In this document: piece after piece, positions 22,187 through 25,665 of the stretch
How positions within the stretch are numbered: the first letter of the stretch is position 1
Layout: the number at the start of each line of letters is the position of its first letter
Source of the DNA: an uncultured Clostridia bacterium
GTDB lineage: Bacteria; Bacillota; Clostridia; Oscillospirales; Ruminococcaceae
DNA: 25,665 nt
Direction of reading: 5' to 3'
Assembly: GCA_947584825.1 (NCBI GenBank)
Contig: CANPWR010000007.1
Span: 1 to 25,665, forward strand
Program-made: the position numbers and the translations under genes
The notes under the pieces: model-generated
Database searches by the model: none
Told to the model about the DNA's origin: nothing
The model's input: only the letters and a program-made list of their open reading frames with translations

Positions 22187-22975
22187 TTACAAAAGCATTT
22201 TATCAGTCAGGGAATCTCCCGACGAATCAGCATAAAGCTTCATTATCTTAGAAAGCGACATATTCTTTCTCTCCTCACCGTGTATATATGCAAGAATATT
22301 TCCCTGACTTAGTACCAATGTCTTGTTCCCGTACTCAAGGGCATTTGAAACATTGTGTGTTATCATCAATGTAGTAATATTATTTTCTCTTACAATCTTT
22401 TCAGTTATGGACATAACCTTATCTGCAGTGACCGGATCAAGAGCCGCCGTATGCTCGTCTAAAAGCAAAAGCTGCGGCGTAACGATCGTTGCCATCAGCA
22501 GAGTCAAAGCCTGACGCTGACCGCCTGACAAAAGTCCTACGGGAGTTTTCATTCGGTCTTCAAGACCTATGTCAAGCTCGGCTAATTTTTCTTTGAATAA
22601 TTTTAAATCTTTTTTTGAGATTCCGATAGAAAGACTTCTTTTCTTTCCTCTGGAGTATGCAAGCCCCAAATTTTCTTCAATCGTCATATTAGGAGCCGTT
22701 CCTTTTAGAGGATCCTGAAAAAGCCGTCCGATGTATCTTGCACGTTTATGTTCTTTTGCATAGGTAATGTTTCTATCACCAATATAAATCTGTCCGCTGT
22801 CTATATTACAGCTACCACACACTGCGTTCATAAGAGTTGATTTTCCAGAACCGTTTGAGCCTATAACTGTTACAAAGTCACCGTTTTCCAGTTCCAGATT
22901 TATATTCTTTAGCGCTTTTCTTTCGTTTACTGTGTTTGCATTAAAGGTAACGCTTACATTTTCAAGTTTCAGCAT
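22187..22975 (-). CDS. ABC transporter ATP-binding protein
   Basis: A 262-residue ATPase of the importer encoded with the two genes upstream. Seen: Walker A GSNGSGKST (39-47), Q-loop RLFQDP (84-89), signature LSGGQRQ (149-155), Walker B LLLLDEHTAALDP (169-181) with His after the catalytic Glu, as is common in this transporter subgroup, and the switch histidine in MITHN. The ATG overlaps the permease stop codon by 7 nt (ATGCTGA), which indicates translational coupling. It is the last gene of the operon. The substrate group is set by the binding protein (PF04392); tryptophan/tyrosine transport (TrpXYZ type) is one described role for this family but is not proved here. Confidence 0.93.
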   Translation of the reverse strand: MLKLENVSVTFNANTVNERKALKNINLELENGDFVTVIGSNGSGKSTLMNAVCGSCNIDSGQIYIGDRNITYAKEHKRARYIGRLFQDPLKGTAPNMTIEENLGLAYSRGKKRSLSIGISKKDLKLFKEKLAELDIGLEDRMKTPVGLLSGGQRQALTLLMATIVTPQLLLLDEHTAALDPVTADKVMSITEKIVRENNITTLMITHNVSNALEYGNKTLVLSQGNILAYIHGEERKNMSLSKIMKLYADSSGDSLTDKMLL

Positions 22976-23973
22976 TTTGAAGCACCACCCTTACCCTTTA
23001 AGATATATCTTTTATAAAAATCAACGGCATATCCTTTTACGGCAGGAATAGCAATTGCTATAGCAACAATTACCGCAGAAAAAAGCTTTGTATAATTGCT
23101 GTCCATACCAAGACCCATTGCAAAAGCTAGAACATATCTATAAGCTGTTGCACCGATTATAGCTGCAAGAATACCGAATAATATGCTGTGCTTTTTGAAA
23201 AAGATCTCTCCTATTATGATTGAAGCCAAACCGACAACAAGCATACCTGTTCCGCTGTTTGTATCTCCTGCACTGGAATACTGAGCATACATAGCTCCAG
23301 ACAGTGATACCAAACCGTTTGCAAATGCAAATCCTAGTACCTTCATTGTATCAGAGTTTATTGAAGATGCTCTCACCATAAACTCATTATCTCCTGTTGC
23401 TCTAAGTGACATCCCAAGCTGAGTTTTTAAAAATAAAAATAATACTAACGATACTGCTAATAAAACTACTCCGGCAACAATAATTTTATTATAGTCTCCC
23501 AATATCCCCTCAAAGTATGTAAAAAGCGTGTTCTTTCTCCAAAGTGAAATATTAGGTCTGGACATAATTTTCAAGTTTATAGAATATAATGCCGTCATCG
23601 TTATAATACCGGCTAAAATCGGCTGAACCTTTAGCTTTGTAACTAATAGTCCCGTAACACAGCCCGCAACAGCTCCAGCTATTACTGCAAGTATTATTCC
23701 TCTTATCGGATGACCGTTATACGCATTCATAACAGAAACCGCAACACCTAATGTAAATGTTCCGTCAACCGACAAATCAGGAATGTCAAGAATCCTGAAC
23801 GAAATGAAAATACCAAGTGCCAAGAACGAGAAAATCAAACCCTTTTCCAATGTTCCCAAAACAACCGATTCGGTCATCTGCGTATTTATTACGACTAAAA
23901 GAAATATAACCAAAATTAATTTAGGTATGAGCGAGATTATACTTCTTTTATTTATCCTATTTTTAATTGACAT
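22969..23973 (-). CDS. ABC transporter permease (branched-chain-type, BPD_transp_2-like)
   Basis: A 334-residue integral membrane permease with about eight to nine hydrophobic spans. It opens with a basic N-terminus and a span (LIPKLILVIFLLVVINT), followed by GLIFSFLALGIFISFRILDIPDLSVDGTF in two spans, and the cytoplasmic coupling-loop sequence LGMSLRATGDNEFMVRASSI, which matches the EAA-like loop of this family. A central Gly-rich part (VVGLASIIIGEIFF) is also typical. AAGGA is about 10 nt before the ATG. It is the middle gene of the operon: 159 nt after the binding-protein gene, with a hairpin in between, and overlapping the ATPase gene by 7 nt. Confidence 0.92.
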   Translation of the reverse strand: MSIKNRINKRSIISLIPKLILVIFLLVVINTQMTESVVLGTLEKGLIFSFLALGIFISFRILDIPDLSVDGTFTLGVAVSVMNAYNGHPIRGIILAVIAGAVAGCVTGLLVTKLKVQPILAGIITMTALYSINLKIMSRPNISLWRKNTLFTYFEGILGDYNKIIVAGVVLLAVSLVLFLFLKTQLGMSLRATGDNEFMVRASSINSDTMKVLGFAFANGLVSLSGAMYAQYSSAGDTNSGTGMLVVGLASIIIGEIFFKKHSILFGILAAIIGATAYRYVLAFAMGLGMDSNYTKLFSAVIVAIAIAIPAVKGYAVDFYKRYILKGKGGASKC

Positions 23974-24044
23974 AAAATATCATTCCTTAATAAGATTATG
24001 AATCAACTTATATATTCCGCTTACCAAATGAAATGCTTTTAAAC

Positions 24045-24074
24045 AGGGGAATCCCCCAAACAGAGAACTCCCCT
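24045..24074 (-). other. Intergenic hairpin between binding-protein and permease genes
   Basis: AGGGGA (24045-24050) pairs with TCCCCT (24069-24074); GGGG/CCCC runs inside allow an alternative small stem (24046-24049 with 24053-24056). No T run follows on the minus strand. It may slow processing so that the lipoprotein is made in excess of the permease, a common arrangement; inferred. Confidence 0.45.
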
Positions 24075-24132
24075 ATAATCGATTGGATTAACTAATTAAC
24101 TTGCTGTGCAAATCAGAAAGTTTATTCTTTTA

Positions 24133-25146
24133 CTAATCAAAGAATACTGTTTTTTCTGCATTCGCTATTTCGTCAGGAATTTCATAGCCAATAGCTTTAG
24201 CCGTTGACCTGTTGATAAACGTACTCAGATCCTCATTGAATACCTTAACAGGAATTTCACCGGCCTTCTTCTCACCTTTCAAAATTGATGCAACCATATT
24301 AGCCGTTTCAATACCCAAATCATTATATTGAATTCCTATTGTTGCAAAACCGCCGTCCTGAACCATTGAATCTGCTCCGACATACATTGGCTTCTTTGCC
24401 TTATTCATTACCTCTGCTACTGTTCCCATAGCACCTGCAACAGTATTATCATTCGGTGAAAATACAGCGTCGCACTTATCTGCCAATGTAGATACAGCTT
24501 CCTGAACTTCAGATGTGTTTGTAGCTGAAGCAATCTCAAGCTTGATGTTCTTTTCCTTACAGTAAGCTTTCACCTTCTCTAAACAGGAAACAGAATTGTC
24601 CTCTCCTGTGTTATAGAGATAGCCAAGAGTTTTTAAGTTAGGAGTTGCAGTCATCGCAAAATCTAAAATCTTTGAAATTTCCAATGCGTCTGAAGTTCCC
24701 GTAATGTTTCCGCCCGGATTATCAAGAGACTCAACAATTTCTGCTGCAACCGGATCGGTAACTGCTGAGAATACTACAGGAATATCAGCAGAGTATGGTG
24801 CGGCTAGCTGTGCACACGGTGTTGTTATAGCAACTATAATATCATCACCGTCAGCCTTGAACTGATCGAGAATCTGAGTAACAGTAGTTGACTCGCCGTT
24901 TGCCTGCTGACAGTCAATTGTACAGTTTTCTCCGTCCTTATAACCAAGTTCTCCAAGACGTTTCACAATTGAATCACGTATCGTATTAAGCGAACTATGT
25001 TCCATAATCTGAACAATACCTATCTTCTTATTCTCGGCATTTTTGTCACCATCTTCAGATGACGTGTCCTCTTTTCCGCAGGCTGTCATCATCGTAACCG
25101 ATAGTGCCGCAGCACTTATAAGTGCTAACACTCTTTTAAGTTTCAT
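24133..25146 (-). CDS. ABC transporter substrate-binding lipoprotein (PF04392 type)
   Basis: A 337-residue lipoprotein that captures substrate outside the membrane. The ATG at 25146 has AAGGAG 9 nt upstream; an upstream in-frame extension to 25191 lacks such a site and would bury the signal peptide. Seen: signal MKLKRVLALISAAALSVTMM, then the lipobox T-A-C with lipidated C23, an Asp/Glu/Lys-rich linker, and a two-lobed domain beginning KKIGIVQIMEHSSLNTIRDS, with DDIIVAITTPCAQLAAPYS and DAVFSPNDNTVAGAMGTVAE, all typical of the ABC_sub_bind (PF04392) family related to periplasmic sugar-binding folds. It is the first gene of the operon with a strong promoter and a palindrome in its leader. The ligand is unknown; aromatic amino acids are described for TrpX relatives. 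Confidence 0.93.
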   Translation of the reverse strand: MKLKRVLALISAAALSVTMMTACGKEDTSSEDGDKNAENKKIGIVQIMEHSSLNTIRDSIVKRLGELGYKDGENCTIDCQQANGESTTVTQILDQFKADGDDIIVAITTPCAQLAAPYSADIPVVFSAVTDPVAAEIVESLDNPGGNITGTSDALEISKILDFAMTATPNLKTLGYLYNTGEDNSVSCLEKVKAYCKEKNIKLEIASATNTSEVQEAVSTLADKCDAVFSPNDNTVAGAMGTVAEVMNKAKKPMYVGADSMVQDGGFATIGIQYNDLGIETANMVASILKGEKKAGEIPVKVFNEDLSTFINRSTAKAIGYEIPDEIANAEKTVFFD

Positions 25147-25174
25147 AATATTATTCTCCTTTATAAATTTAAAA

Positions 25175-25189
25175 GTATAACTTTTATAC
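25175..25189. repeat. Palindrome in the leader of the ABC operon (operator candidate)
   Basis: GTATAA (25175-25180) and TTATAC (25184-25189) are perfect arms around CTT. The element lies about 13-27 nt after the expected start of transcription and before the ribosome site, a position suited to repression. Confidence 0.45.
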
Positions 25190-25208
25190 AAATAAAAAGT
25201 CTAATATA

Positions 25209-25237
25209 ATTAAATCATATTTTATTTAATTTGTCAA
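25209..25237 (-). promoter_or_regulatory. Sigma-A promoter of the ABC operon
   Basis: Minus strand TTGACA (25237-25232), 17-bp spacer, TTTAAT (25214-25209), with TG of an extended -10 at 25217-25216. Confidence 0.78.
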
Positions 25238-25330
25238 GATTTACCCAAAGGTTTGCATAATTTAAAGTTTCTAAGAGCTTAAACAACATACAACAGATGC
25301 TTTTGCAGTTATTTCCTAGCATATAAATAA

Positions 25331-25354
25331 CGCCTGAACAATTTTGTTCAGGCG
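25331..25354 (-). terminator. Hairpin after the fibronectin-III gene
   Basis: CGCCTGAACA (25331-25340) pairs perfectly with TGTTCAGGCG (25345-25354), 4-nt loop. A moderate T-rich run (TTATTTATAT) follows on the minus strand. The 11-mer AACGCCTGAAC is shared with the terminator at 22148. Confidence 0.65.
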
Positions 25355-25404
25355 CTATTATACCTCATGTTGAGATAAATGTTATAAATAAGTTAGGAAA
25401 AATA

Positions 25405-25665
25405 TTACTTGATTTTAACTTTTCTAAGCTTCTTATTCCACTTACTTGTTACTTTCTTTGTTACTCCGTTTGTATCCTTGTATGTTGCGTATGCCCTTAC
25501 TCTTACATAGTAAGTCTTTCCGCTCTTGAGCTTCTTGCTCTTGATTGTAATCTTCTTCTTTGTCACTGACTTCTTGTTTACAATCTTATTCTTGAAGTTC
25601 TTCTTTGCTGATACCTGTACTTCGTAACCCTTTGCTCCCTTGACCTTGTTCCAAGTAACTGTTAT
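25405..25665 (-). CDS. Fibronectin type III domain protein (partial, C-terminal 86 residues)
   Basis: The frame is open from the window edge to the TAA at 25405. The visible C-terminus is a fibronectin type III domain: ITVTWNKVKGAKGYEVQVS at the start (WxxVxGAxGYEV pattern), SGKTYYVRVRAYATYKD (the Y-x-V-R-V-R-A-Y signature), then a Lys-rich end WNKKLRKVKIK. Such domains close many large secreted or surface proteins of Ruminococcus-like bacteria; what precedes it is outside the window. Nearly a third of the visible residues are lysine, which is usual for these domains in that group. It has no sorting signal at the C-terminus. Confidence 0.85.
   Translation of the reverse strand: MTVTWNKVKGAKGYEVQVSAKKNFKNKIVNKKSVTKKKITIKSKKLKSGKTYYVRVRAYATYKDTNGVTKKVTSKWNKKLRKVKIK

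Overview
The window is AT-rich DNA from a spore-forming, low-GC Firmicute, most likely a gut clostridial relative of Ruminococcus (Oscillospirales). This rests on three sporulation or germination loci (spoIIP, ypeB, a CotF-like pair), Gram-positive Shine-Dalgarno sites, a Cys/Gly-rich mini-protein of a kind common in that group, and a lysine-rich fibronectin-III surface protein. The species call is inference. There is no phage, transposon, CRISPR array or rRNA; most of the window is ordinary chromosomal housekeeping sequence.

Layout. 1-3.7 kb: 5' two thirds of secA (minus, cut by the window edge), divergent from a small 88-residue protein; then nth (endonuclease III), a stand-alone SLOG-fold protein and a ribbon-helix-helix (RHH) mini-gene. 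3.8-7.4 kb: a large YfhO-family membrane protein with a charged C-terminal tail. 7.4-10.1 kb: ypeB and eno, minus strand, probably one transcript. 10.3-13.05 kb: a second RHH gene, convergent with a ClpC-type AAA+ gene. 13.2-13.9 kb: two tiny membrane-protein genes, each with its own promoter and terminator; the first has a strongly structured leader. 13.95-15.45 kb: a gtrA-like gene followed by a putative heavy-metal permease.

15.5-18.4 kb: a CNNM/CorC-type transporter, pyrE, and a convergent phosphoribosyltransferase-like gene whose PRPP motif has lost its acidic pair. 18.5-20.1 kb: a two-part protein with a DUF4275-like C-terminus, then tRNA-Ser(CGA) and tRNA-Arg(CCT), minus strand, with promoter and terminator. 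20.2-22.2 kb: two small CotF-like genes and spoIIP. 22.2-25.2 kb: a complete three-gene ABC importer operon of the PF04392 type (lipoprotein, permease, ATPase). 25.4 kb to the end: the C-terminus of a fibronectin-III surface protein.

Transcription signals are unusually readable. Many genes have near-consensus sigma-A promoters with 17-bp spacers, and the 9-mer TGATATAAT (extended -10) recurs at four of them. Convergent genes share bidirectional hairpin terminators. The least explained items are the structured leader of the Cys-rich mini-gene, the PRPP-motif-deficient phosphoribosyltransferase next to pyrE, the ClpC with a short linker lacking a UVR motif, the inverted repeat upstream of the second RHH gene, and the alternative pairings upstream of spoIIP. 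No clearly new multi-gene system is visible.
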